A stretch of DNA of 64,000 nucleotides from Actinomycetota bacterium (GTDB lineage Bacteria > Actinomycetota > Thermoleophilia > Gaiellales > Gaiellaceae). The position numbers were made by a program, and so were the translations under genes. The notes beneath the pieces are model-generated. The model saw only the letters and a program-made list of their open reading frames with translations. It did not search any database and was not told where the DNA came from. Location of the stretch: NCBI GenBank assembly GCA_003132665.1, contig PKYN01000015.1, positions 53,777-117,776 of the forward strand, read 5' to 3'. Positions 9,107 to 18,080 of this stretch are shown here, piece by piece. The stretch's first letter is position 1. Each line of letters starts with the position of its first letter.

Positions 9107-10051
9107 TTACCGCGCCGGCGCCGGCGGATTGAGCTCGGACAGGTAGGCGGCCCACGGTCGGAACCCGATCACCGAAGCCTCGCGAAGCAGCGACGAATCG
9201 GATAGGTAGAGAACCGGATCTCCCTTTGTGTCCACTACCTCGAGCTTGGTGCCGACGAGGGCGCTGGAGAATCCGTCGCTCAGAATCTTCGACAGGCGCG
9301 GGTAAGTGAAGAAGAACGCATCCGGCTTGTCTGTCACCACGCGTACCTCCGCTGCCGCACTGTGCCCGAAGTGCGGCAGCGAGACGCTCAGCGATTTCAC
9401 GTAGGGCAGGGCTTCGCTTTTCGTCAGCACGCGCTCGCGCGCGCCTGGCAGATCAGAGGGAGCGATGATCGCTCGGCTGGTGTCGGAGACGTTGGCCGGG
9501 TGAGACTCGCGGCTCAGCGCGACGGTACCGTCCGGATTCTTGCTCTCGACCTCGGAGACGATCATGCTCAATCCTCTTCGACCAGCCTGGAGAGACTCGT
9601 TCTCGTATATCGCCGCCGCCGTGAGCGCCAGCCAGTTGGCTCGTTGCGTAGCGAGGGCGCGTGGGTCGTCGAACGCGCGCGCGCCCGTTGCCGCTCGAAT
9701 GCCCACGGTCACCTTCAGCGCGCCGTAGGGGTCGCCGTCCGCCTCGGAGAACTGGCCTCGGATGCCGAAGATCTCGGGATTGGCGGCGAAGGGCTGGCTC
9801 GCCGCGATCGCCTTCCAGATCTCCGGCGGAGACGGCGAGCCGGCAGTAGATGAGCGGCCGGGAGCGAACGCGACGAGCAGCGACAACCACAAGGCGATGA
9901 CCACTGCCGGTACGGCTCCGACGAGGACCCTGCGGCGCCAACCGAGCGTCGCAACGTGATTATGCGCTCGAGCGCGAGCCTCTCCGCTCCGCGCCAGCAC
10001 GTCGTTCCAGTCGCGGGGCGTGTTGTCGAACGGCGGAACCGCTTCGTCCAA
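9107..10051 (-). CDS. single-pass membrane protein paired with an ECF sigma factor (possible anti-sigma)
   Basis: A 314-residue protein with a roughly 40-residue cytoplasmic N terminus, one membrane helix (VLVGAVPAVVIALWLSLLVAF, about 47-67) and a large extracytoplasmic part without a recognised domain. It follows the sigma gene by 26 bp on the same strand. The arrangement sigma then single-pass membrane protein is typical of actinobacterial ECF/anti-sigma pairs, so I infer a regulatory role. The chosen start is TTG 10051. The GAGGAGG within the sigma 3' end is about 25 bases upstream, so the start is uncertain. No zinc-binding HxxxCxxC motif is visible. Confidence 0.6.
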   Translation of the reverse strand: MDEAVPPFDNTPRDWNDVLARSGEARARAHNHVATLGWRRRVLVGAVPAVVIALWLSLLVAFAPGRSSTAGSPSPPEIWKAIAASQPFAANPEIFGIRGQFSEADGDPYGALKVTVGIRAATGARAFDDPRALATQRANWLALTAAAIYENESLQAGRRGLSMIVSEVESKNPDGTVALSRESHPANVSDTSRAIIAPSDLPGARERVLTKSEALPYVKSLSVSLPHFGHSAAAEVRVVTDKPDAFFFTYPRLSKILSDGFSSALVGTKLEVVDTKGDPVLYLSDSSLLREASVIGFRPWAAYLSELNPPAPAR

Positions 10052-10077
10052 CTTCTTCGCAATGGACGGCGACCAGA

Positions 10078-10611
10078 CTACGGTGAGACCTCCTCGAGCA
10101 GTTCCTGCAACAGGGGGTGCGCCTGGTTGAATGTGGCGCTTACCGTACGCTCGCTGATCGCCAGCACGTGCGCGATCGTCGGGTTGTCAAAATCGGCGTA
10201 ATAGCGCAGGAAAACGACGAGCCGCTGTCGTTCGGAAAGCTCCGCCAGCGCGTTCAGGATCTCACCTCGAGCTCCATCTCCGCGAGCTGCGAGACCATCG
10301 TTGAGAGTCTCGCTCTCGGGCCCGGCGCCGTCGCGAGCGAGCAGGCGGGCGCGCGCGTCGCGCGCTTCGTTGACGACGATGCGCCAGGCCCAGGCATCGA
10401 GCGACCCGTCGCCGAGGTATTCGGCCCGGCGCCGGACGGCTGTCGAGAACCCCGCTTGAACGGCATCCAGCGCCGCCTCGCGATCGCCGACGATCGCGGT
10501 TGCAACCCGGCGGAGCCTGGTGACGCTCCTGCGATAAACGGCCTCGATCTGCTCGAGATCGGGCCCCTCGGGGCTCTGCCGGCCGAGACGCGTCCTCGCG
10601 CGATTCCCCAT
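10078..10611 (-). CDS. ECF-type RNA polymerase sigma factor
   Basis: About 177 residues from ATG 10611 (MGNRARTRLG). A sigma-2 region spans roughly 35-90 (DAVQAGFSTAVRRRAEY then LDAWAWRIVVNEARD). A sigma-4 helix-turn-helix spans 120-170 (LSERQRLVVFLRYYADFDNPTIAHVLAISERTVS). An upstream in-frame ATG at 10731 would extend it across the whole intergenic region into the leuC start and is unlikely. The gene is divergent from leuC and followed by a membrane protein that may be its anti-sigma factor. The signal sensed is unknown. Confidence 0.8.
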   Translation of the reverse strand: MGNRARTRLGRQSPEGPDLEQIEAVYRRSVTRLRRVATAIVGDREAALDAVQAGFSTAVRRRAEYLGDGSLDAWAWRIVVNEARDARARLLARDGAGPESETLNDGLAARGDGARGEILNALAELSERQRLVVFLRYYADFDNPTIAHVLAISERTVSATFNQAHPLLQELLEEVSP

Positions 10612-10730
10612 ACCTATATGACACGTGACGCGGCGATTTCCTTTAGTCCGGAGGCAAATCTTCATCGCGGGCTGCGAGCCGCGCAGGATCTGAGCGCTGC
10701 TTTCCTCGCCGTCGCTAGGCTTAAGGCTCA

Positions 10731-11993
10731 ATGGGCTATACGGTCGCCGAGAAGATTCTGCTCGACCACTCCGACGCCGATCGCGTCGAGCCGGGGCAGG
10801 TCGTCATGGTCCGTTGCGACGTGGTGCTGGCCAACGACGTGACCGGGCCGGTCGCCTTCCGGCAGATGGAGAAGATGGGCACCAGTGCCGTCTTCGATCC
10901 TGCAAAGGTCGTGATGGTCGCCGATCACTTCGCGCCGGCCAAGGACGAGCGCTCGGCGATCCTAATCAAGCGCCTGAAGGACTGGTCGCTCGAGCACGGC
11001 GTCGTCTTCTACGACCAGGGACGCGGCGGTATCGAGCACACGCTGCTCGTGCAGGAGGGCTGGGTCGTACCGGGGTCGGTGATCGTGGGCGGCGACTCGC
11101 ACACCTGCACCCACGGTGCGATGGGCGCTTTCTCGTCCGGGCTCGGCTCAACCGACATCGCCTATTGCCTCGTCTTCGGCGAGTTCTGGCAGGCGGTGCC
11201 GGGAACGATTCAGGTGACTGTCAGCGGCGAGAAGGGACACTTTGTCACCGGCAAGGACGTGATCCTCGCCGTGATCAGCCAGATCGGCGCCGGCGGCGGC
11301 ACCGGCAACGTGCTCGAGTTCGTAGGACCCGGCGTGCAGTCGCTCTCGATCGACGAGCGCCTCGCCGTTTCCAACCTCGCCGTCGAGGCCGGCTCGGAGA
11401 CGGGCATCTTTCCGGCCGACGATCAGACCGCGGCCTATTTGGACGGGCGCACCGACAAGGTCTGGCAGCCGGTTCACTCCGATCCGGACGCGAGCTACTC
11501 GCGCCGGATAGCGGTCGACTTCGACCGGCTCGGGCCGCTGGTCGCCAAGCCGCACAACCCCGAGAACGTAGTTCCCGTGAGCGAGATCGTCGGAACGCCG
11601 ATTCATCAGGTTGTGGTCGGAAACTGCTCCAACGGGACGATGACCGACCTGCGCCAGGCGGCCGAGATGGTCAAGGGCAAGCGGGTGCACGAGCGAACGC
11701 GCATGATCGTCGTGCCCGCGACGCAGGAGATCTACCGCCAGGCCGTCGCCGAAGGCCTCGTGGACATCCTCGTCGCAGCCGGTGCCTCGATCTCGACGCC
11801 TACCTGCGGGCCGTGCTTCGGCGGCCACACGGGCGCGCTCGCGCCCGGCGAGAACGCGCTCGCGACCATCAACAGAAACTTCAAGGGCCGTTCTGGCTCT
11901 CCGGAAGCCAGCGTCTATCTCGGCAATGCGTACGTAGCAGCCGCCGCGGCGGTCGCGGGCGAGGTCGTCAACCCGGCGGAGGTGGCGTCGTGA
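10731..11993 (+). CDS. leuC: 3-isopropylmalate dehydratase large subunit, archaeal-type (HACN family)
   Basis: The 420-residue large subunit isomerises 2- to 3-isopropylmalate in leucine synthesis. The aconitase-family motifs GGDSHTCTHGAMGAFSSGLG and TCGPCFGGHTGAL supply the 4Fe-4S cysteines and substrate residues. At 420 residues with a separate 164-residue LeuD it matches the shorter archaeal/Thermotoga-type enzyme, not the roughly 466-residue bacterial LeuC1. TTAAGG precedes the ATG. The end overlaps leuD as GTGA. Confidence 0.94.
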   Translation: MGYTVAEKILLDHSDADRVEPGQVVMVRCDVVLANDVTGPVAFRQMEKMGTSAVFDPAKVVMVADHFAPAKDERSAILIKRLKDWSLEHGVVFYDQGRGGIEHTLLVQEGWVVPGSVIVGGDSHTCTHGAMGAFSSGLGSTDIAYCLVFGEFWQAVPGTIQVTVSGEKGHFVTGKDVILAVISQIGAGGGTGNVLEFVGPGVQSLSIDERLAVSNLAVEAGSETGIFPADDQTAAYLDGRTDKVWQPVHSDPDASYSRRIAVDFDRLGPLVAKPHNPENVVPVSEIVGTPIHQVVVGNCSNGTMTDLRQAAEMVKGKRVHERTRMIVVPATQEIYRQAVAEGLVDILVAAGASISTPTCGPCFGGHTGALAPGENALATINRNFKGRSGSPEASVYLGNAYVAAAAAVAGEVVNPAEVAS

Positions 11994-12484
11994 TAGCCGC
12001 CGGCAAAGCGGTCTTGGTTCCAGGGACAAACATCGACACCGATGTTCTGTACCCCGGCATCTACCTGAATATCGACGACCCGGAGCAGATGAAGCCCTAC
12101 CTGTTCGAAGGTCTCGATCCGGCGCTGCGCGACCAGCTCGACGGCGATACCGTTCTCGTCGTGGGCGAGAACTTCGGCATGGGCTCCTCGCGTGAGCACG
12201 TACCGCTGGCGATGAAGGCCTGGGGCGTGCGCTGCGTCGTCGGGTCGAGCTTCGCGCGCATCTTCTATCGCAACTGCATCAACCTGGCTCTGCCGGCGAT
12301 CACCTGCCCCGACGCCGTGAAGGCGGCCAAGCCGGGCTCGCAGATCTCGGTCGATGCGGCCGCCGGCAAGGTGACCGTGGACGGCCGGGAGTTCACAGCT
12401 GCGCCGGTGCCACCGTTCATGCTCGAGATGCTCGAGCGCGGCGGTCTCATTCCCTGGGCTCAACACAAGCTGGCGCAGACGTGA
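11990..12484 (+). CDS. leuD: 3-isopropylmalate dehydratase small subunit
   Basis: A 164-residue small subunit starting at GTG 11990, which shares bases with the leuC TGA. It begins with the conserved [10 protein letters not shown] segment and carries the swivel-domain motif [21 protein letters not shown] and SFARIFYRN. Its short length goes with the archaeal-type LeuC. The last four bases overlap the leuB GTG, so leuCDB is translationally coupled throughout. Confidence 0.94.
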   Translation: MIAAGKAVLVPGTNIDTDVLYPGIYLNIDDPEQMKPYLFEGLDPALRDQLDGDTVLVVGENFGMGSSREHVPLAMKAWGVRCVVGSSFARIFYRNCINLALPAITCPDAVKAAKPGSQISVDAAAGKVTVDGREFTAAPVPPFMLEMLERGGLIPWAQHKLAQT

Positions 12485-13464
12485 AAGTCGTCTGCCTGCC
12501 GGGTGACGGAATCGGCCCCGAGGTGATGGAGGCCGCGATGCGCGTGCTCGAGCCGCTGCCGCTCGAGCTGGAGGCGCAACCGTTCGGCGGCGAGGCGATC
12601 GCCAAGTTCGGCACGCCGCTCCCGGCCGCGACGCTCGAGGCCTGCAAGCAGGCCGACGCGGTCTTGCTCGGCGCGATCGGGCTGCCGAAGTACGACGGCG
12701 CCGCGTTGAGGCCCGAGCAGGGGCTGATCGAGCTGCGCGGCGAGCTCGACGTCTACGCAAATCTTCGACCCTCGAGCGACGGCGACAAAGTCGACCTGCT
12801 GATCGTGCGCGAGCTCGTCGGCGGCATCTACTACGGCCGCCGCGGCCGCACCGAAGACGGAGTGGTCTTCGACACCTGCGAATACACCGAGCCCCAGATC
12901 GAGCGCATCGCCCGGCGCGGCTTCGAGCTGGCGCGTAAGCGGAGCAAGCGGCTGACCTGTGTCGACAAGGCGAACGTGCTTGCCACCTCTCGACTCTGGC
13001 GGCAGGTCGTCGAGCGGGTCAAGAGCGACTACTCGGACGTAGAAGTGCAGTACATGCTGGTGGACAACGCGGCTATGCAAATTGCCCGCGCCGCCGAGCA
13101 GTTCGACGTGATCGTGACCGAGAACATGTTCGGCGACATCCTTTCCGACCTGGCCGCCGCGGTCACAGGCGGCCTTGGGCTCGCGGCCTCGGCCTCGCTC
13201 GCGGACGGAGGCCCCGGCTTGTTCGAGCCGGTGCACGGCTCGGCGCCGGACATTGCCGGAAAGGGAATCGCCAATCCCACCGCAATGCTGCGCTCGGTGG
13301 CGATGATGCTCGAGCACGCCTTCGGCGAGGAGACGGCTGCGCGCGAGCTCGAGCATGCGGTCGAGGCGGCCATCCACGAGGCGCCCACCACCGACCTCGG
13401 CGGAACGGCTGGAACGCGCGAGTTCACCGACAAGGTCGTAGAGGCGCTCGGCCGCGAAGACTGA
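12481..13464 (+). CDS. leuB: 3-isopropylmalate dehydrogenase
   Basis: A 327-residue NAD-dependent beta-decarboxylating dehydrogenase for the third leucine step. It begins [15 protein letters not shown] from a GTG that overlaps leuD. It shows the substrate helix RELVGGIYYGRRGR, the DKANVL motif, the metal-binding NMFGDILSDLAA segment and GSAPDIAGKGIANPTA near the C terminus. Length is slightly short but complete. leuA is not in the window. Confidence 0.94.
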   Translation: MKVVCLPGDGIGPEVMEAAMRVLEPLPLELEAQPFGGEAIAKFGTPLPAATLEACKQADAVLLGAIGLPKYDGAALRPEQGLIELRGELDVYANLRPSSDGDKVDLLIVRELVGGIYYGRRGRTEDGVVFDTCEYTEPQIERIARRGFELARKRSKRLTCVDKANVLATSRLWRQVVERVKSDYSDVEVQYMLVDNAAMQIARAAEQFDVIVTENMFGDILSDLAAAVTGGLGLAASASLADGGPGLFEPVHGSAPDIAGKGIANPTAMLRSVAMMLEHAFGEETAARELEHAVEAAIHEAPTTDLGGTAGTREFTDKVVEALGRED

Positions 13465-13485
13465 GCGCCTCAGAAACCCCAGCCC

Positions 13486-14361
13486 TTACTGACAGGCCGC
13501 TCCGAGCTTCGGCAGCTTGCTCTTTGCGCAGGTCGGGAGCGGCTTGCCGCTCCGTACCGAGGCGACTACCAGCCGAATGGCCTCGGCCGACAGCTTGGGC
13601 GCGGCCTGCTGGATCCAGTGCGGTTGGCCGGTGGCGAGCGCAAAGACCGAGTTCTTGGAAAGACGGGCGAGCTTTTGCTGGCTCGGATTCCAGTAATCGA
13701 GGAAGTCGGACCTTTGCACGAGCTGCTCGAGGTAGCTCTCGTCGCCTGCCTGGAGCACCGCGAGAGGCTTCTTCCCGAGTTTGTCGGAGGCGCGGAGGCG
13801 AGTCGCCGCCGCCGCTATATCGAGATTTTCGCTGTCCCCACTCATAACCGACATTCCGAGGTACTGGTCCCAGTCGTCGGGAACCGAGTCGAACAGCACC
13901 ATCCCCGCAACCTGTTTCGGATACGAGCGAGCGTAGGAGCGAGTAATCAGCCCGCCGATCGAGGCGCCCGCGAGGACGTACGGCCCGCGCAGCTTCGCCG
14001 CGCCCACGAGCTCGTGCAGGTCGGAAACGACTTCCGCGATCTTTCGTGTGCCCGTGTACGCGTCGCTCTTCCCGAGCCCGCGGCGATCGTAGGCGCAAAC
14101 TGTGGTGCCCACCTGAGTCGAGCGACCGAGCACGGCTTTCCAGCCGCGGCTCCAGTCGCCGAACCCGGCCTCGAGCATCACCACCGGAGAGCCCGTGCCG
14201 GCGCAACGGAGGTAGAGGCTGTGCCCGTTCGTCTTGACCAGGCGACCCTTTGCCGAGGAGCTCGCCGAGGCCGGCCCGGCGAAGCCAAGCCCGACGGCGA
14301 CGATCAAGCACGCGGCCAGCCAGCGAGTTCGTACGAGTTTCCCCTTCAGTGGTGCATTCAT
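13486..14361 (-). CDS. secreted alpha/beta hydrolase
   Basis: The ATG at 14361 is preceded by GGGAGGTC, giving 291 residues. The N terminus is a signal peptide (RTRWLAACLIVAVGLGFAGPASA). The fold motifs are the strand VVMLEAGFGDWS, an oxyanion region, the nucleophile elbow GASIGG, and a late His in GQPHW. It belongs to the alpha/beta hydrolase superfamily; the substrate is unknown. It converges on leuB, and its 5' side faces pheA. Confidence 0.8.
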   Translation of the reverse strand: MNAPLKGKLVRTRWLAACLIVAVGLGFAGPASASSSAKGRLVKTNGHSLYLRCAGTGSPVVMLEAGFGDWSRGWKAVLGRSTQVGTTVCAYDRRGLGKSDAYTGTRKIAEVVSDLHELVGAAKLRGPYVLAGASIGGLITRSYARSYPKQVAGMVLFDSVPDDWDQYLGMSVMSGDSENLDIAAAATRLRASDKLGKKPLAVLQAGDESYLEQLVQRSDFLDYWNPSQQKLARLSKNSVFALATGQPHWIQQAAPKLSAEAIRLVVASVRSGKPLPTCAKSKLPKLGAACQ

Positions 14362-14488
14362 CTGCGATGACCTCCCGTGAGCCAATACTGCGATACCGCA
14401 GTAGTCTGGCTCGAACGCATAAAGATTCGCTCAACGACCCAGCCGGCGCACGTATATCAGCGGTGCGTCTAGGCTTTCTGACAGACAA

Positions 14489-15328
14489 ATGGCTACTCGA
14501 GTCGCATATCCCGGGCGCGAAGGCGCACACAGCGCCGCGGCCTGCGATCGTCTCTTCCCCAACGATCCGGAGCTGGTGCCGCTTCCCAACTTCTCGGCTG
14601 TCGCCGACGCGGTGGCCGGCGGCGAGGTTGACTTCGGTGTGCTGCCGATCGAGAGCTCGCTCGCGGGCCCGGTCGCCGAGACGCACGATCTCCTCTATGA
14701 CTCGCCGCTCTCGATCGTGGCCCAGACGGTGATCCCCATTCACCACTGCCTGGTTGGAGTCGCGAATGTCCCACTCGAGCAGATTCGCGTCGTCCACTCG
14801 CGCCCGATCGCACTCGATCAGTGCCGGCTGTTCCTGGCCTCGATTCCCTGGGCTACCGCGGTGGCCAACGCAACCACGGTCGGCGCCGCGCAGGAGATCG
14901 CCGCGAAGGGAGACCCAAGCGAGGTTGCGATTGCCAGTGAACGAGCCGCCCATTCGCTCGGTCTCGAGGTTCTCGCTTACGACGTGGGCGATCATCCCGA
15001 GGCCTTCACCCGCTTCGTCTCGCTGGCCACCTACACGCGCCTGGATTGCAACGGCGAGGACTGGCGCCTGGCCTTCTCGTTCGTCACCGATCACCGGCCG
15101 GGCGCCCTCTTCCGCGCGCTCGAGCCGTTCTATCGCCACTCGATCGATCTGGTCGAGCTCGTTTCCCGGCCGATTCCGCACAAGCCCTGGCGCTACCGCT
15201 TCGACGCGGTGCTGGCCGGCTTCCCGCTCGATCCAGTGGTAAGCGAGACGCTCGAGGAGATGTGCACGCTCACGCGCGAGCTGCGCGTGTTCGGCTCGTA
15301 TCCGGCACACGACGGCACGGTCGAGTGA
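14489..15328 (+). CDS. pheA: prephenate dehydratase
   Basis: A 279-residue monofunctional prephenate dehydratase that makes phenylpyruvate from prephenate. The PDT domain shows GREGAHS near residue 9, the GVLPIESSLAGPV segment, and the catalytic Thr-Arg-Phe in FTRFVSLA. An ACT domain follows from about 195 (FSFVTDHRPGALFRALEPF) for phenylalanine feedback. It stands alone, divergent from the hydrolase gene and convergent with padR. The start is taken at ATG 14489; no strong SD is visible. Confidence 0.93.
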   Translation: MATRVAYPGREGAHSAAACDRLFPNDPELVPLPNFSAVADAVAGGEVDFGVLPIESSLAGPVAETHDLLYDSPLSIVAQTVIPIHHCLVGVANVPLEQIRVVHSRPIALDQCRLFLASIPWATAVANATTVGAAQEIAAKGDPSEVAIASERAAHSLGLEVLAYDVGDHPEAFTRFVSLATYTRLDCNGEDWRLAFSFVTDHRPGALFRALEPFYRHSIDLVELVSRPIPHKPWRYRFDAVLAGFPLDPVVSETLEEMCTLTRELRVFGSYPAHDGTVE

Positions 15329-15360
15329 CCGGCTAGGCGACCAGGCGCTTGCGCTCGCGC

Positions 15361-15891
15361 CTACGCCGAGGGCCGGCGGGAGGCGATCTCGCCCCAGAAG
15401 TCGATGAAGGCGCGCTCGAAGGCGAGGCCCGCCTGCAACGTCGCGTGCGCGGAAACCGCCTCTTTCGGAACTCTTCGATCCAGTTCCTCGTAGGTAGAGA
15501 GCTTGTCGCGGTGCGACTGCTCCTGAGCCCGGGCGAGGGCGATGACGCTCTCGCTGTCGAGACTACTGCTGAAGAACAGCTTCAAGAGCCCAATGTCTCG
15601 TATCTGCGGCTCTTCCGACGTCGGCTCGCGCAACCAAGCCTCGAGCGCTTCCCGGCCCGCCTGGGTGATCGAGTAAACGCGGCGGCGACGGCCCTGCTGC
15701 TCCTGTTCCTCGCCGAGCAGTCCCAGCCCGGCGAGCCGCGCGGGTTCTGCGTAAAGCTGTGAATGTGGAAACTCCCAGAAATGGCCGACGGATTCTGCGA
15801 CCCTGCGTTTCAGGTCATAGGGCGTCGCCGGACTGTGCGCGATCCAGCCGAGCACGAGGTAGGAAACCGGAGTGAGGGTCGTTCTTGACAT
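15361..15891 (-). CDS. PadR-family transcriptional regulator
   Basis: A 176-residue regulator. The winged-helix PadR domain covers residues 1-85 (VSYLVLGWIAHSPATPYDLKRRV, then GRRRRVYSITQAGREALEAWL). A helical C-terminal dimerisation region follows. It is divergent from a three-gene ABC-2 exporter 77 bp away, the standard layout for a PadR repressor of a drug pump. A palindromic candidate operator lies between the two units. The ligand is unknown. Confidence 0.9.
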   Translation of the reverse strand: MSRTTLTPVSYLVLGWIAHSPATPYDLKRRVAESVGHFWEFPHSQLYAEPARLAGLGLLGEEQEQQGRRRRVYSITQAGREALEAWLREPTSEEPQIRDIGLLKLFFSSSLDSESVIALARAQEQSHRDKLSTYEELDRRVPKEAVSAHATLQAGLAFERAFIDFWGEIASRRPSA

Positions 15892-15931
15892 CGTGGGGAT
15901 TTTATCGTATCTTCCGCACCATCGTTAACCG

Positions 15932-15950
15932 ATGATCCGTTTCGGATGAT
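15932..15950. promoter_or_regulatory. palindromic candidate PadR operator
   Basis: ATGATCCG-TTT-CGGATGAT is a 19-bp inverted repeat with 7 of 8 arm positions paired. A second, weaker ATCG-TTAA-CCGAT element sits just upstream at 15921-15933. Both lie in the 76-bp gap between the divergent padR gene and the ABC transporter, so they are the obvious candidate sites for PadR binding and autoregulation. Confidence 0.5.
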
Positions 15951-15967
15951 AAACGAAAGGCCGACCG

Positions 15968-16912
15968 ATTTCAATACAGCCCGTACTCCATTGCGAAGGT
16001 CTGCGTAAGCGCTTCGGCGACATCGAGGCGGTTCGCGGCGTCAACTTCGAGATCGCGCCGGGTGAGAGCTACGGTCTGCTCGGCCCGAACGGCGCCGGGA
16101 AGACGACGACCATCTCGATCGTCGCGGGGCTGCTCGAGGCGGACGCGGGCGAGGCGCTGGTAGAGGGAAAGCTCTTGACCACGAAGAGCGTCGCCGCAAA
16201 GAGCGCGATCGGCTTTGTCCCACAGGATCTGGCTATCTACCCCGATCTGACGGCGCGCGAGAACCTTTCCTTCTTCGCGCGGCTCTACGGGATAAGCGGC
16301 AAGCAAAACCGCAGCCGCGTTGGCGAGGTGCTGAAGATCATCGGGCTCGAGGAGCGCGCCGGCGACCAGGCCAAGACCTACTCCGGCGGGATGAAGCGCC
16401 GTCTCAACATCGGCATCGGCCTGTTGCACTCGCCCAGCCTGCTGATTCTCGACGAGCCCACCGTGGGCGTCGATCCACAAAGCAGGAACGCCATTCTCGA
16501 GTCGGTCGAGCAGCTCGGCGAGCAGGGAATGGCCGTGCTCTACACGACCCACTACATGGAAGAGGCCGAGCGGCTCTGCGACCGGGTCGGGATCATCGAT
16601 CGCGGCGAGCTGAAGGCCGAAGGGACGCGTGCCGAGCTGGTCGCGCTCTTGGGCGAATACGACAAGGTGCATCTCACAGGCAGCGGCGCGCTCGAGGCGG
16701 CCGCGGTGGCTTGCGCACGCATCGGCGCGGTTCACGCCGCCTCGGCGGGGGACGGCTCGATCGAGCTTCTGGTCGAGGGTGCGAGCGCCGTTCTGCCCGA
16801 GATTCTCACTACGGCGGGCGGCGCAGGCGTATCCGTGCACGGCGTCGAAGTCGAAGAGCCCAACCTCGAAGCCGTCTTCTTGCACCTGACCGGCCGGGCG
16901 CTGCGCGACTGA
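15968..16912 (+). CDS. ABC-2 type exporter ATP-binding protein, probable ATT start
   Basis: A 314-residue ATPase with Walker A GPNGAGKTTT, Q-loop FVPQDL, signature YSGGMKRR, Walker B LLILDEPT and switch-His TTHYMEEA, plus a DrrA-like C-terminal domain. The first in-frame ATG (16175) lies after the Walker A motif and would remove it. The frame upstream is closed by TAA at 15950-15952 and has no ATG, GTG or TTG. ATT 15968 sits seven bases after GAAAGG and gives a normal N terminus (SIQPVLHCEGLRKRFGDIEAV). I therefore call a rare ATT start, or a sequence error. It is the first gene of the exporter operon. Confidence 0.88.
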   Translation: MSIQPVLHCEGLRKRFGDIEAVRGVNFEIAPGESYGLLGPNGAGKTTTISIVAGLLEADAGEALVEGKLLTTKSVAAKSAIGFVPQDLAIYPDLTARENLSFFARLYGISGKQNRSRVGEVLKIIGLEERAGDQAKTYSGGMKRRLNIGIGLLHSPSLLILDEPTVGVDPQSRNAILESVEQLGEQGMAVLYTTHYMEEAERLCDRVGIIDRGELKAEGTRAELVALLGEYDKVHLTGSGALEAAAVACARIGAVHAASAGDGSIELLVEGASAVLPEILTTAGGAGVSVHGVEVEEPNLEAVFLHLTGRALRD

Positions 16913-16928
16913 TGCGTGAATCGGACCC

Positions 16929-18080
16929 GTGCGCACCGCATTCCTGATAACCGCCAAGGACTTGCGCCAGCGGCTGCGCGATCGCTCGGCCTTCCTGGTG
17001 GCGGTCATTGCCCCGCTTGCGCTCGCCGTGGCGCTCAGCGTCACGATCTCGGGCTTCTCGGCCGGAAGCAAGACCTACCAGATCGGTCTCGTGAATCTCG
17101 ATCAAGGGCCCGCCGCGAGTGGCTTTTCCAATGCCGCCAGGGGCGCGCCCGTGAACCTGCGCCCCGCGGGAACTGAGGCCGCAGCACGCGGGCAGGTGAA
17201 AAGCGGCAAGCTCGATGCGGCCATCGTGCTGCCACGGGGGTTGTCGGCCGTCTCGATGGGCGGCGCGCCCGTTCGCATTGACGTTATCGGCGACACCAAG
17301 AACTCGATCGGTGCGCTCGTGGCCCGCTCCATCGCCGACTCCTATGCCACCTATACGCGCACGATCGCCGTTGCTTCTCGCGCGCTTCACGCCAATGGCG
17401 CCGCGACCGTCCGGATCGCCGGCGAGGTCGCCTCGGCGAATCCGCCGATCGCGGTCGGCGACACCTCGACCACTCGTAACAACCTCGATCCAAAGACCTA
17501 CTACGCCGCGGCAATGGCGGTCTTCTTCCTCTTCTTCGCCGTTCAGTTCGGAATCTCGAGCCTGCTCGACGAGCGCCGCGACGGAACGCTGGCTCGTCTG
17601 CTGGCGGCGCCGATCTCGCGCCGCTCGATTCTCGGCGGCAAGGTTCTGACCAGCCTCGCGCTCGGGCTGACGAGCATGACCGTGCTCGCACTCACGACTC
17701 GTCTCGCGCTGGGAGCTCACTGGGGCAACCCGATCGGGGTCGCCGTGCTCATCGTCTGCGCCGTTCTGGCGGCGATCGCGGTGACTGCGTTCGTGACCAC
17801 GCTCGCCAAGACTCATGAGCAGGCCAACGCATGGCTCTCGATCGTCAGCGTCGTGCTCGGCATGCTGGGCGGCTCCTTCTTCCCGGTGGCTCAGGCGGGC
17901 GGAGTGCTGGCGACGCTCAGCAAGGGAACGCCGCACGCCTGGTTCCTGAGCGGGCTTCAGGATCTCTCCAGCGGTGGAGGGCTGAGCGCGATCGTCGAGC
18001 CTTCGCTCGTTCTGCTCGGGATCGCCGTTGTCTGCGGCGCTGTGGCGCTTGTACGCGTGAGGAAGTTGATCGAGCCGTGA
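16929..18080 (+). CDS. ABC-2 type exporter permease (first)
   Basis: A 383-residue membrane protein from GTG 16929. It has one N-terminal helix (AFLVAVIAPLALAVALSVTI), a large extracytoplasmic loop (about 45-190) and five C-terminal helices, the ABC2_membrane_3/YhgE-like layout. The cytoplasmic DERRDGTLARLLAAPISR coupling motif is present. It starts 16 bp after the ATPase gene and overlaps the second permease by GTGA, so the exporter is probably a heterodimeric permease. Confidence 0.9.
   Translation: MRTAFLITAKDLRQRLRDRSAFLVAVIAPLALAVALSVTISGFSAGSKTYQIGLVNLDQGPAASGFSNAARGAPVNLRPAGTEAAARGQVKSGKLDAAIVLPRGLSAVSMGGAPVRIDVIGDTKNSIGALVARSIADSYATYTRTIAVASRALHANGAATVRIAGEVASANPPIAVGDTSTTRNNLDPKTYYAAAMAVFFLFFAVQFGISSLLDERRDGTLARLLAAPISRRSILGGKVLTSLALGLTSMTVLALTTRLALGAHWGNPIGVAVLIVCAVLAAIAVTAFVTTLAKTHEQANAWLSIVSVVLGMLGGSFFPVAQAGGVLATLSKGTPHAWFLSGLQDLSSGGGLSAIVEPSLVLLGIAVVCGAVALVRVRKLIEP

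Noticed and set aside
10612-10731. Longer form of the ECF sigma factor starting at 10731
   Set aside because: It would span the whole divergent promoter region and overlap the leuC ATG; ATG 10611 gives a normal ECF length.
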